Shown here: positions 1 through 5,381 of the stretch, piece by piece
Layout: the number at the start of each line of letters is the position of its first letter
How positions within the stretch are numbered: position 1 is the first letter of the stretch
From: Alphaproteobacteria bacterium
GTDB lineage: Bacteria; Pseudomonadota; Alphaproteobacteria; Rhodobacterales; Rhodobacteraceae
Length of the DNA stretch: 5,381 nt
Assembly (NCBI GenBank): GCA_030830465.1
Contig: JAURMY010000387.1
Span: 1-5,381, forward strand
Reading direction: 5' to 3'
Translations under genes and position numbers: made by a program
Notes under the pieces: generated by a model
The model's database searches: none
Seen by the model: the letters and a program-made list of their open reading frames with translations, nothing else
Told to the model about the DNA's origin: nothing

Positions 1-191
1 GTAGGCCATCAAGGGATGACCATCGATAGGTAAGATATTTTTGTCAGGAAGACCTACAGAACCGGACCGGGCCGGAACCAAAGCATATATCTTCAAATCG
101 ATCCCTCATCGCATGAAACGCCGGAAACACACCAATTCAGCTATGCTTTTATCAGAATACCGGTGCACACCTAATAAAATAATTGGATATT

Positions 192-206
192 TGATTGTGC
201 CAATCA
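192..206. promoter_or_regulatory. Small dyad in the AT-rich leader, possible operator half-sites
   Basis: TGATTG (192-197) and CAATCA (201-206) are perfect inverted copies separated by three bases. The same place also has ATTGG at 182-186 inverted against CCAAT at 200-204, so two dyads overlap. The T-rich/A-rich arms resemble the loose dyads bound by LysR- or GntR-type regulators, but no regulator gene is present in the window, and the site lies about 270 bases upstream of the first gene. It could equally be chance in AT-rich DNA. Confidence 0.2.
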
Positions 207-382
207 GCGTTCGGACATGCCGCGCCTGGCGGCTTAGAAAGATAGCGGAAAAGGGGCAGCCTTGCGGGGCACCTGACGCTTGGATCTCCACCGGCGACCC
301 GCACGGCTGCTCGGCAGATGTGTACCGCGAGGCGGCGCGCGAGGACGGTTGTCCCGTCGCGTCAGGCGCGTTTGCCCCTTTC

Positions 383-397
383 CAAACCGCCGGTTTG
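383..397. promoter_or_regulatory. Perfect 15-bp palindrome upstream of the operon, candidate operator
   Basis: CAAACCG (383-389), a single central C (390) and CGGTTTG (391-397) form a perfect inverted repeat with 7-base arms. It lies 78 bases before the ATG at 476, a usual position for an operator near a promoter. The one-base centre is too short for an RNA hairpin loop without opening inner pairs, which favours a protein-binding DNA site over a terminator; no T-run follows. No convincing -35/-10 pair could be placed next to it. Assignment as an operator is inference. Confidence 0.35.
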
Positions 398-466
398 AAC
401 CAAAAGATTGCCCCTGCCCTTGTCTGGCCTGTGGCTCTGCCATAGACCGAGAAACGGCAAAACAGC

Positions 467-471
467 GGAGG
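467..471 (+). promoter_or_regulatory. Ribosome binding site of the FAD monooxygenase gene
   Basis: GGAGG at 467-471 lies four bases before the ATG at 476. It is a full-strength Shine-Dalgarno core and supports this ATG as the start; the encoded protein begins almost directly with its FAD-binding beta strand, as expected for the family. Confidence 0.7.
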
Positions 472-475
472 CCTC

Positions 476-1762
476 ATGTCCCACAAACCAGTTCTGATCG
501 CAGGCGGCGGCCCCGGTGGGTTGGCGGTGGCATTGACCCTGCACCAGATCGGCGTGCCCTGCATCGCCTTTGAAGCGGTCGAGGAACTGAAGCCCTTGGG
601 CGTGGGCATCAACATCCAGCCCAACGCGGTGCGCGAGCTTTATGACCTGGGGATCGGACCGGATCAGCTGGATAAGATCGGTATTCAGGCGCGGGAATGG
701 GCCCTGGTCGGGCTGAACGGCAACGACGTTTACTCGGAAACCCGCGGCCTGCTGGCGGGCTATAACTGGCCGCAATATGCCGTGCATCGCGGGCAATTGC
801 AGATGCTGCTGCATGATCTGGCTGTGGCGCGGATCGGAGCCGCGAATATCCGGCTGGGCCACCGCGTGACGGGCTATGCCAACACCGGCAGCGGCGTCAC
901 CGCCACGGTCGAAACCGCAGACGGGCAAAAGCGGCAGATCGACGGTGCTTTGCTGATCGGGGCGGACGGCCTGCATTCCGCCATCCGCCAGCAGATGCAT
1001 CCTGACCAGCCGCAACCGCAATGGGGCGGCGCGATCATGTGGCGCGGCACCAGCAAGGGAAAGCCCTCGCGGTCGGGGTCGTCCTTTGTGGGGATCGGTA
1101 CCCACAAGCACCGTCTGGTATTCTACCCGATCTCGCAACCGGACCCTGAAACCGGGCTGGCCACGATCAACTGGATTGCCGAGGTGACCGTCGATAACAG
1201 CGGCGGCTGGACCGGCGGCGACTGGACCAAGCGGGTGCAGCTTGCCGATTTCATCCACCACTTCGACGGCTGGCAATGGGATTGGCTGGATGTCCCGGCT
1301 CTGTTGCGCGGGGCAGAGGTGGTTTATGAATACCCGATGATTGACCGCGACCCCGTTGACACCTGGCGCGACGGCAATGTTCTGCTGGTCGGGGACGCGG
1401 CGCATGTGATGTATCCGACGGGATCAAACGGCGCCAGCCAGGCCATTGTCGACGCCCGTATTCTGGGAAAATGCCTGCTGGAAAACGGCGTGAACGCACA
1501 GGCCCTGCGCCAGTTTGACGAAGCTTTATGCGCCGAGATTTCCAAGCTGGTGTTGCGCAACCGTGGCGCGGGGCCGTTTGGTTTGCTGAACATGGTCGAT
1601 GCCCGCTGCGGTGGGGAGTTTGACAATATTGATGATGTCATTCCCCCCGAAGAACGCGCCGCCTTTATGGCCGCGTATAAATCCGCAGCCGGTTTTGCGA
1701 TTGAAAAGCTGAACAACGCCGCGCCGACGATTGCGCCCGGGGCAAAGATTGTGATTAGCTAA
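476..1762 (+). CDS. FAD-dependent aromatic-ring monooxygenase, PhzS/salicylate hydroxylase type
   Basis: This is a 428-residue cytoplasmic class A flavoprotein monooxygenase, a family that uses NAD(P)H and O2 to hydroxylate, sometimes with decarboxylation, an aromatic ring. Three family hallmarks are visible in order: the N-terminal dinucleotide-binding glycine motif GGGPGG (10-15), the DG motif GADGLHSAIR (162-171) and the GD motif GDAAHVMYPTGSNGASQA (306-323), which contacts the FAD ribityl chain. From memory, blocks such as PLGVGINIQP (40-49), HRGQLQM (104-110) and YPMIDRDP (286-293) resemble Pseudomonas PhzS, the 5-methylphenazine-1-carboxylate 1-monooxygenase (about 400 residues), more than UbiH or PobA. 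No membrane segment or signal peptide is seen. It is the first gene of a five-gene run. PhzS acts on an aromatic carboxylate, so such a substrate is plausible, but there are no phenazine genes here and the substrate is unknown. The class call is firm. Confidence 0.9.
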   Translation: MSHKPVLIAGGGPGGLAVALTLHQIGVPCIAFEAVEELKPLGVGINIQPNAVRELYDLGIGPDQLDKIGIQAREWALVGLNGNDVYSETRGLLAGYNWPQYAVHRGQLQMLLHDLAVARIGAANIRLGHRVTGYANTGSGVTATVETADGQKRQIDGALLIGADGLHSAIRQQMHPDQPQPQWGGAIMWRGTSKGKPSRSGSSFVGIGTHKHRLVFYPISQPDPETGLATINWIAEVTVDNSGGWTGGDWTKRVQLADFIHHFDGWQWDWLDVPALLRGAEVVYEYPMIDRDPVDTWRDGNVLLVGDAAHVMYPTGSNGASQAIVDARILGKCLLENGVNAQALRQFDEALCAEISKLVLRNRGAGPFGLLNMVDARCGGEFDNIDDVIPPEERAAFMAAYKSAAGFAIEKLNNAAPTIAPGAKIVIS

Positions 1763-1778
1763 GCCATCAGCCCGATGC

Positions 1779-1782
1779 GGAG
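1779..1782 (+). promoter_or_regulatory. Ribosome binding site that decides the dioxygenase start
   Basis: GGAG at 1779-1782 sits seven bases before the ATG at 1790. The other in-frame ATG, at 1775, has no purine-rich sequence at the proper distance and would itself overlap this site. This favours 1790 as the true start, giving an N-terminus MQIKRLTGTLGAEI, which matches where TauD-family proteins normally begin. Confidence 0.6.
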
Positions 1783-1789
1783 CCCCGGA

Positions 1790-2617
1790 ATGCAAATCAA
1801 ACGTCTAACCGGAACGCTGGGTGCCGAGATCATCGGCGCCGATCTGAAATCCGAGGCTGACTGGCCGCAAATCCGGCAGGCCCTTATCGACCATTCGGTC
1901 ATCACCATCCGCGATCAGAAAATCACGCGGGACGATCATCTGGCCTTTGCCCGCCGCTGGGGCGACATCAATGTCAACCGGTTCTTCACCGCGCTCAACA
2001 GCCACCCCGAGGTGGCTATTGTGCTGAAAGAAGCAGACCAGCGCGGCGCGATTGGCGAGCAATGGCACACCGATCACGCCTATGACCAGATCCCGGCGCT
2101 GGGCTCGATCCTGCATGGTATTGAAATCCCGCCTTATGGCGGCGACACGGTGTTTCTGTCGATGGGGGCCGCCTATGATGCGCTGTCTCCGGCGATGCAG
2201 GATTTCCTGAAAGGTAAATACGCGATCCATTCCTCGCGCCATGTGTTTGGCGAAACGCAAAAGGAGTCGGAGTCTGCCAAGACCGGGCGGATCGGCAATG
2301 CCACCGCTGCAACCCAGGACGCCCGTCATCCGATCGTGATCCGGCACCCGCTGTCGGGCCGCGTCGGACTGTTCGTCAATCCGCAATTCACCACCCATAT
2401 CGAGGGTCTTCACCCGGCGGAATCCGACGCTGTGCTGGGTTTTCTTTACCAACATTGCAACATCCCGGAATATCAGTGCCGCGTCAGTTGGAAACCCGGC
2501 GACGTGACAATGTGGGACAACCGCGCAACCTGGCACAAGGCGATCAACGACTATCACGGCCACCGCCGGTACATGCATCGCGTCACGGTTGAAGGCTGTG
2601 CGCTGACGGCGGCCTGA
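1790..2617 (+). CDS. TauD/TfdA-family Fe(II)/2-oxoglutarate-dependent dioxygenase
   Basis: The 275-residue product (280 if the ATG at 1775 is used) belongs to the TauD/TfdA family, which couples 2-oxoglutarate decarboxylation to hydroxylation of a substrate and often so cleaves a C-S, C-O or C-N bond. Numbered from the ATG at 1790, the iron ligands are His93 and Asp95 in EQWHTDHAYD, and the distal His249 in WDNRATWH. The 2-oxoglutarate-binding arginine is most likely Arg264 in YMHRVTVEG, with Arg260 nearby. GGDTVF (117-122) carries the threonine that in TauD helps bind 2-oxoglutarate, and GRVGLFVN (190-197) is another conserved family block. Length is normal for the family and all key residues are present, so it should be active. 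It follows the monooxygenase stop by 27 bases and its own stop is one base from the next start, so co-translation is likely. The substrate (taurine, aryl-ether, amine or other) cannot be read from the sequence. Confidence 0.92.
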   Translation: MQIKRLTGTLGAEIIGADLKSEADWPQIRQALIDHSVITIRDQKITRDDHLAFARRWGDINVNRFFTALNSHPEVAIVLKEADQRGAIGEQWHTDHAYDQIPALGSILHGIEIPPYGGDTVFLSMGAAYDALSPAMQDFLKGKYAIHSSRHVFGETQKESESAKTGRIGNATAATQDARHPIVIRHPLSGRVGLFVNPQFTTHIEGLHPAESDAVLGFLYQHCNIPEYQCRVSWKPGDVTMWDNRATWHKAINDYHGHRRYMHRVTVEGCALTAA

Positions 2618-2618
2618 C

Positions 2619-3098
2619 ATGGGCACGGTACAGAAAATCAAAACCTGCCTGTGGTTTGACGATCAGGCCGAACCGGCCCTGCGCCTTTATGCCAGCCTGT
2701 TTGAGGGCGGCCAGATTGAAGACCTTACCCGATACGGCCCGAACGCGCCGCAACCCGAGGGTACGGTGATGACGCTGACGGCACGGTTTGGCGGCCAGAC
2801 CGTGATCGGCCTGAACGGCGGGCCGCATTTCACCCACTCTCCGGCGTTTTCCTTTTCCGTCACCTGTGACGATCAGGCCGAGGTTGACCGTTTATGGGCC
2901 GCCCTTCTGGCCGATGGCGGAAGCGAAAGCCAGTGCGGCTGGTTGACTGACCGGTTTGGCATCAGTTGGCAGATCATTCCGCAACAGTTTTACACTTTGA
3001 TGTCCCGCCCGGATGCGTACGTGCGATCAAGGGTGTTCAAAGCAATGCTTTCAATGGTTAAACTGGATGTTGCCGCCCTTGTGGCGGCGGCTGACTGA
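2619..3098 (+). CDS. PhnB-like VOC-superfamily protein
   Basis: A 159-residue small soluble protein of the glyoxalase/bleomycin-resistance (VOC) fold, in the subgroup often labelled PhnB-like or, misleadingly, 3-demethylubiquinone-9 3-methyltransferase. Typical blocks are present: CLWFDDQAEPALRLYASLF (10-28), ALNGGP-like GLNGGPHF (64-71), the QCGWLTDRFGISWQIIP segment (105-121) and a C-terminal helix ending FKAMLSMVKLDVAAL (140-154). Length is usual for one two-module VOC unit. Members of this group form dimers; their biochemical role is mostly undefined and no methyltransferase motif is visible. It starts one base after the dioxygenase stop and ends 13 bases before the dehydrogenase, so it is embedded in the operon. 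A role in handling an intermediate of the pathway is inference; it may be an accessory or an isomerase/lyase. Confidence 0.85.
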   Translation: MGTVQKIKTCLWFDDQAEPALRLYASLFEGGQIEDLTRYGPNAPQPEGTVMTLTARFGGQTVIGLNGGPHFTHSPAFSFSVTCDDQAEVDRLWAALLADGGSESQCGWLTDRFGISWQIIPQQFYTLMSRPDAYVRSRVFKAMLSMVKLDVAALVAAAD

Positions 3099-3100
3099 AA

Positions 3101-3105
3101 AGGGA
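3101..3105 (+). promoter_or_regulatory. Ribosome binding site of the SDR gene
   Basis: AGGGA at 3101-3105, preceded by A residues from the upstream stop codon, is six bases before the ATG at 3112. It fixes that ATG as the start over in-frame ATGs further upstream inside the VOC gene. Confidence 0.55.
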
Positions 3106-3111
3106 TACAGC

Positions 3112-3870
3112 ATGAGCGAGGTCACCGGCAAAACCGTTCTGATCACCGGCGCCAGCCGCGGCATCGGTGCCGCCGCCGCCAAGGTTTTCGCCAAAGCCGG
3201 GGCGCAAGTGGTGCTGGCGGCCCGCAGTCTGGGTGAAATTGACGCCCTGACCGCCGAGATCACAGCCGCGGGCGGCAAGGCCGTGGCGGTGCAATGCGAT
3301 GTCAGCGATTACGCCTCGGTCCGGTCGGCAGTTGCCCGGGCTGTGGACACATTTGGCGGCCTTGATATCCTGATCAACAATGCCGGCGTGGTCGATCCGA
3401 TCGGCGCTCTGGCCAAGGTTGACCCCGACGACTGGGGCCGCACCATCGACATCAACCTTAAGGGCGTTTTTCACGGTATGCGCGCAGCGCTTGAGGTGAT
3501 GACCTCCGGCGCTACGATCCTGACGGTCAGTTCGGGCGCGGCCCATTCGGCGCTGGAAGGTTGGAGCGCCTATTGCACCTCCAAGGCCGGGGCCGCGATG
3601 TTGACGAAATCCGCCGATCTGGAATACCGCGCCGCCGGCATTCGTATCATGGGCCTGTCGCCGGGCACAGTTGCCACCGACATGCAGGTCAAGATCCGCG
3701 CCTCGGGCATCAATCCGGTCAGCAAGCTGGACCCGTCGGCCCATATCCCGGCGAAATGGCCCGCCCGCGCCCTTCTGTGGATGTGCGGCAAGGCGGCGAA
3801 TGATTTTCTGGGGCAGGAAATCGCCCTCAGGGATGAGCGTATCCGCCGCCGGATCGGGTTGATCGAGTGA
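3112..3870 (+). CDS. Classical short-chain dehydrogenase/reductase (SDR), NAD(P)-dependent
   Basis: A 252-residue Rossmann-fold oxidoreductase of the classical SDR family, interconverting an alcohol and a ketone or acting on a hydroxyacyl group. The cofactor motif TGASRGIG is at 12-19, the NNAG motif at 89-92, and the catalytic tetrad is Asn115, Ser141, Tyr154 and Lys158 (YCTSK), followed by SPGTVATDM (183-191). All active-site residues are intact and the length is typical (about 250). After the first beta-alpha unit the second strand ends VVLAARS (33-39); an arginine there is often linked to NADPH preference, but this is only suggestive. The start at 3112 is chosen because the family begins just before the TGxxxGxG strand and a good ribosome binding site precedes it; the open frame extends upstream into the VOC gene without family similarity. 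It would suit oxidation of a hydroxyl group produced by one of the oxygenases upstream. Substrate unknown. Confidence 0.92.
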   Translation: MSEVTGKTVLITGASRGIGAAAAKVFAKAGAQVVLAARSLGEIDALTAEITAAGGKAVAVQCDVSDYASVRSAVARAVDTFGGLDILINNAGVVDPIGALAKVDPDDWGRTIDINLKGVFHGMRAALEVMTSGATILTVSSGAAHSALEGWSAYCTSKAGAAMLTKSADLEYRAAGIRIMGLSPGTVATDMQVKIRASGINPVSKLDPSAHIPAKWPARALLWMCGKAANDFLGQEIALRDERIRRRIGLIE

Positions 3871-4580
3871 TTGAGCTTTCCCGGCTAGGTCCGGTCTGGA
3901 CGGTCACGCTGAACCGCCCGGACAAGGCCAACGCCCTGACGCTGGACATGCTGAACCGGCTGGATCACCTCTTTGCCGAGGCGCAGGACGCCGACGATCT
4001 GCGGGTTTTGGTCGTTACCGGCGCTGGCGGGCGTGTGTTTTGCGCCGGTGCCGATCTGGGCGAAGCGCGCGACGCCGCCTCGATCACCACGAACCCGGTT
4101 TGGGAACGGATGTCAAACCGGCTGGCCAACCTGCCCTGCCTGACCATCGCCGCCTTGAACGGCACCCTTGCGGGCGGTGGATTCGCCCTGGCGTTGGCCT
4201 GCGATTTGCGCATCGCAACCCCAGAGGCCAAGTTCTTTTACCCCGTTCTGAAGAACGGATTCCTGCCACAGCCATCGGATGTGCAGCGCATGACCGCCCT
4301 GATCGGCCCGTCGCGCACCCGGCTGATCTTGCTGGCGGGGCAAAAACTGACAGCGGCAGAGGCTTTGGCCATCGGGCTGACTGATCGCATCGTGCCGCTT
4401 GAGGCGATGCAAGACGAAATCACCGCCCTGTCCGACGCGGCCCGCAACGGCCAAGCCCATGTCCTGACGGCCATAAAACGCCTTGGCGAACCGCACCTGA
4501 CCGAGGATCGCCGCCACGATTGTTATGCGTCGGTTTACCAAAATGACATGGCCGCGCGGGCCCGCCTGAAACAGGGATAG
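3867..4580 (+). CDS. Crotonase-fold (enoyl-CoA hydratase/isomerase-like) protein with atypical active site
   Basis: A 237-residue protein of the crotonase superfamily, which binds acyl-CoA thioesters. It starts at a GTG that overlaps the SDR stop as GTGA (3867-3870), a layout typical of translational coupling. The two oxyanion-hole blocks are clear: FCAGADLGEA (58-67), with Ala62 at the usual amide position, and ALNGTLAGGGFALALACDLR (96-115), with Gly104. In an alignment from memory with rat mitochondrial hydratase, the two catalytic glutamates (Glu144 and Glu164) fall on Ala107 and Val127 here, so ordinary hydration of a trans-2-enoyl-CoA is unlikely. Crotonase relatives with other residues act as isomerases, hydrolases, decarboxylases or C-C bond lyases. 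It is also somewhat shorter than the usual 255-260 residues. Fold assignment is firm; the reaction is not known. Confidence 0.88.
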   Translation: MIELSRLGPVWTVTLNRPDKANALTLDMLNRLDHLFAEAQDADDLRVLVVTGAGGRVFCAGADLGEARDAASITTNPVWERMSNRLANLPCLTIAALNGTLAGGGFALALACDLRIATPEAKFFYPVLKNGFLPQPSDVQRMTALIGPSRTRLILLAGQKLTAAEALAIGLTDRIVPLEAMQDEITALSDAARNGQAHVLTAIKRLGEPHLTEDRRHDCYASVYQNDMAARARLKQG

Positions 4581-4601
4581 GGCCGCGCGACATCCGTAAC
4601 C

Positions 4602-4623
4602 CCGATTGCCGCTGCGCAACCGG
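4602..4623 (+). other. Imperfect hairpin in the gap after the crotonase gene
   Basis: CCGATTGC (4602-4609) and GCAACCGG (4616-4623) can pair with seven of eight positions matched (one A-C mismatch) around a six-base loop. It lies 22 bases after the crotonase stop and before the start of the flavoprotein gene. No T-run follows, so it is not a classical intrinsic terminator; it could still slow transcription or protect the operon mRNA end, or be chance in GC-rich DNA. Confidence 0.25.
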
Positions 4624-4641
4624 TGCAGTAGGGTCAACCCC

Positions 4642-5381
4642 ATGAAACAGGCACTTGTCATCGGGGCTGGCCCCGCCGGTTTGATGGCGGCAGAAATGCT
4701 TGCCGAACGCGGCCATGCGGTGCAGGTGGCCGAAGCAAAACCCTCGGTCGGGCGCAAGTTTCTGATGGCGGGGAAATCCGGCCTTAACCTGACCAAAGAC
4801 GAAGCCTTTGAACCTTTTCTGGCGCAGTTCAGCCCGTCAGACCCCCTGCGCCCGGCCATAAGCGGCTTTTCCAATCAAGACGTGGCCGCATGGGCGCGGG
4901 ATCTGGGTCAGCCGGTTTTCACCGGCAGTTCGGGCCGGATCTTTCCCGTGGCGATGAAAGCCTCGCCGCTTTTACGCGCCTGGCTGGCCCGGTTGAACAG
5001 CCAGAATGTCCGGTTTCAGACCCGCTGGCGCTGGACCGGCTGGCAAGACGGAGCCTGTGCGTTTCAAACACCCGAAGGCGTGCAGACGATTTCGCCTGAT
5101 GTCACCGTCCTTGCCCTTGGCGGCGCCAGTTGGGCCAGGCTGGGGTCAGACGGGGCCTGGGCCGGCATTCTGGCCCGCAGCGGGATTGCCACCGCGCCAT
5201 TTCAGCCGGCCAATATGGGGTTTAGGGTAGACTGGTCCACCCATATGACCCGCTTTTTCGGCCAGCCTTTGAAAACCTGCACCCTGACCGCCGGGGATCA
5301 ATCCTTGCGCGGTGAATGCGTCCTGACCGCGAAAGGCATCGAAGGCGGCGCGATCTACAGCCTCAGCAAACCGCTGCGCGA
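4642..5381 (+). CDS. HI0933/BaiN-type NAD(P)/FAD-dependent flavoprotein, 3' end cut off by the window
   Basis: The first 246 codons of a flavoprotein; the frame stays open to the right edge, so roughly the last 150 residues of a family member of about 390-400 are missing. The dinucleotide-binding motif GAGPAG is at 8-13, directly followed by the family signature VGRKFLMAGKSGLNLT (36-51), which is characteristic of HI0933/BaiN-like proteins. Further conserved pieces are SGRIFPVAMKA (97-107) and the second FAD-contact block VLALGGASWARLGSDG (156-171). It most resembles the proteobacterial subgroup annotated as TIGR03862 flavoprotein; its reaction is undefined, although one distant relative, clostridial BaiN, reduces bile-acid intermediates. 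ATG at 4642 is preceded by TAGGG ending at 4633. A 61-base gap with a possible hairpin separates it from the preceding operon, so it may be transcribed independently and be functionally unrelated to it. Confidence 0.88.
   Translation, partial: MKQALVIGAGPAGLMAAEMLAERGHAVQVAEAKPSVGRKFLMAGKSGLNLTKDEAFEPFLAQFSPSDPLRPAISGFSNQDVAAWARDLGQPVFTGSSGRIFPVAMKASPLLRAWLARLNSQNVRFQTRWRWTGWQDGACAFQTPEGVQTISPDVTVLALGGASWARLGSDGAWAGILARSGIATAPFQPANMGFRVDWSTHMTRFFGQPLKTCTLTAGDQSLRGECVLTAKGIEGGAIYSLSKPLR

Larger units (their letters stand above)
1..475. other. Upstream non-coding region of the operon, no defensible gene
   Basis: No frame on either strand gives a recognisable protein. The left part contains an AT-rich segment (121-220 is about 40% GC by hand count) and the right part (221-475) is about 64% GC, so composition steps sharply near 220. 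Visible structure: a small dyad at 192-206, nested inverted repeats between 247 and 383, and a perfect 15-bp palindrome at 383-397. On the plus strand, frame 1 is open from the window edge to a TAA at 31-33, which could be the last ten codons of an upstream gene, but nothing else supports that. I see no tRNA, rRNA or insertion-sequence ends. The stretch most likely holds the promoter and control region for the genes starting at 476, possibly with a decayed gene fragment (see findings). Confidence 0.6.
476..4580 (+). other. Predicted five-gene oxidative operon
   Basis: Five same-strand genes follow one another with gaps of 27 (or 12, with the other start), 1 and 13 bases and one 4-base overlap. 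Such spacing is typical of co-transcription, and the one-base gap and GTGA overlap suggest translational coupling. The order is flavin monooxygenase, Fe/2-oxoglutarate dioxygenase, VOC protein, SDR, crotonase. Together they offer two oxygenation steps, a dehydrogenation and an acyl-CoA conversion. No terminator is clearly visible at the end. Confidence 0.8.

Noticed and set aside
4..42. Small hairpin (4-21) followed by a T-run (38-42), possible terminator of an upstream gene
   Set aside because: The stem has a mismatch and the T-run is 17 bases away, too far for an intrinsic terminator.
41..445. Plus-strand 134-codon frame in the leader starting at TTG
   Set aside because: Rare start codon without a ribosome binding site, and it crosses the AT-rich segment with a non-protein-like composition. 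Only its 3' part looks faintly coding, reported as a possible remnant.
419..446. Possible promoter CTTGTC ... CATAGA before the first gene
   Set aside because: Weak match to both consensus elements and short spacing; not distinguishable from chance.
106..624. Minus-strand 172-codon frame across the leader and the start of the first gene
   Set aside because: Overlaps the monooxygenase start and its FAD motif; no recognisable domain.
362..1405. 347-codon open frame on the minus strand opposite the FAD monooxygenase
   Set aside because: It is antisense to a gene with unmistakable FAD motifs, shows no recognisable domain, and long antisense frames are common in high-GC coding DNA.
1805..2641. 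278-codon open frame on the minus strand opposite the dioxygenase
   Set aside because: Antisense shadow of a gene with a complete iron-binding triad; no domain or ribosome binding site of its own.
3013..3111. Upstream extension of the SDR reading frame
   Set aside because: The extra 33 codons overlap the VOC gene, lack family similarity, and a proper ribosome binding site precedes the ATG at 3112.
3058..3744. 228-codon open frame on the minus strand opposite the SDR gene
   Set aside because: Antisense shadow; the plus strand encodes an intact SDR with all catalytic residues.
4113..4874. 253-codon minus-strand frame across the crotonase/flavoprotein junction
   Set aside because: It spans two well-supported plus-strand genes and has no recognisable protein features.
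1..5381. CRISPR arrays, tRNA or rRNA genes, insertion sequences
   Set aside because: No regularly spaced repeats, no cloverleaf-like segment and no transposase or terminal repeats were seen.

Overview
The window looks like chromosomal DNA from a GC-rich alphaproteobacterium. A member of the Rhodobacterales/roseobacter group is my best guess, based on strong G/C preference at third codon positions, tight gene packing and the style of the encoded proteins. The taxonomic call is inference; there is no marker gene here.

Layout: positions 1-475 hold no gene I can defend. The first ~220 bases include a markedly AT-rich stretch (about 40% GC for 121-220 by hand count) with small dyads. Bases 221-475 jump to about 64% GC and carry a perfect 15-bp palindrome and nested inverted repeats. 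From 476 to 4580 five genes run on the plus strand with gaps of 1 to 27 bases or a 4-base overlap, almost certainly one operon: (1) a PhzS/salicylate-hydroxylase-type FAD monooxygenase, (2) a TauD/TfdA-type Fe(II)/2-oxoglutarate dioxygenase, (3) a PhnB-like VOC-fold protein, (4) a classical short-chain dehydrogenase/reductase, (5) a crotonase-fold (enoyl-CoA hydratase/isomerase-like) protein that lacks both catalytic glutamates of true hydratases. After a 61-base gap a sixth plus-strand gene begins at 4642 and runs off the right edge: an HI0933/BaiN-type flavoprotein whose C-terminal part is missing. It may be a separate unit.

How they may work together: two mechanistically different O2-dependent oxygenases (flavin and non-haem iron) with an NAD(P)-dependent dehydrogenase and an acyl-CoA-type enzyme read as a small oxidative catabolic or tailoring pathway, probably for an aromatic or heteroaromatic acid or a related ether/amine. 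No transporter, CoA ligase, ring-cleavage enzyme or regulator is visible, so the substrate cannot be named. The most interesting points are the unassigned five-gene pathway itself, the atypical crotonase active site, and the palindromic leader upstream of the operon.
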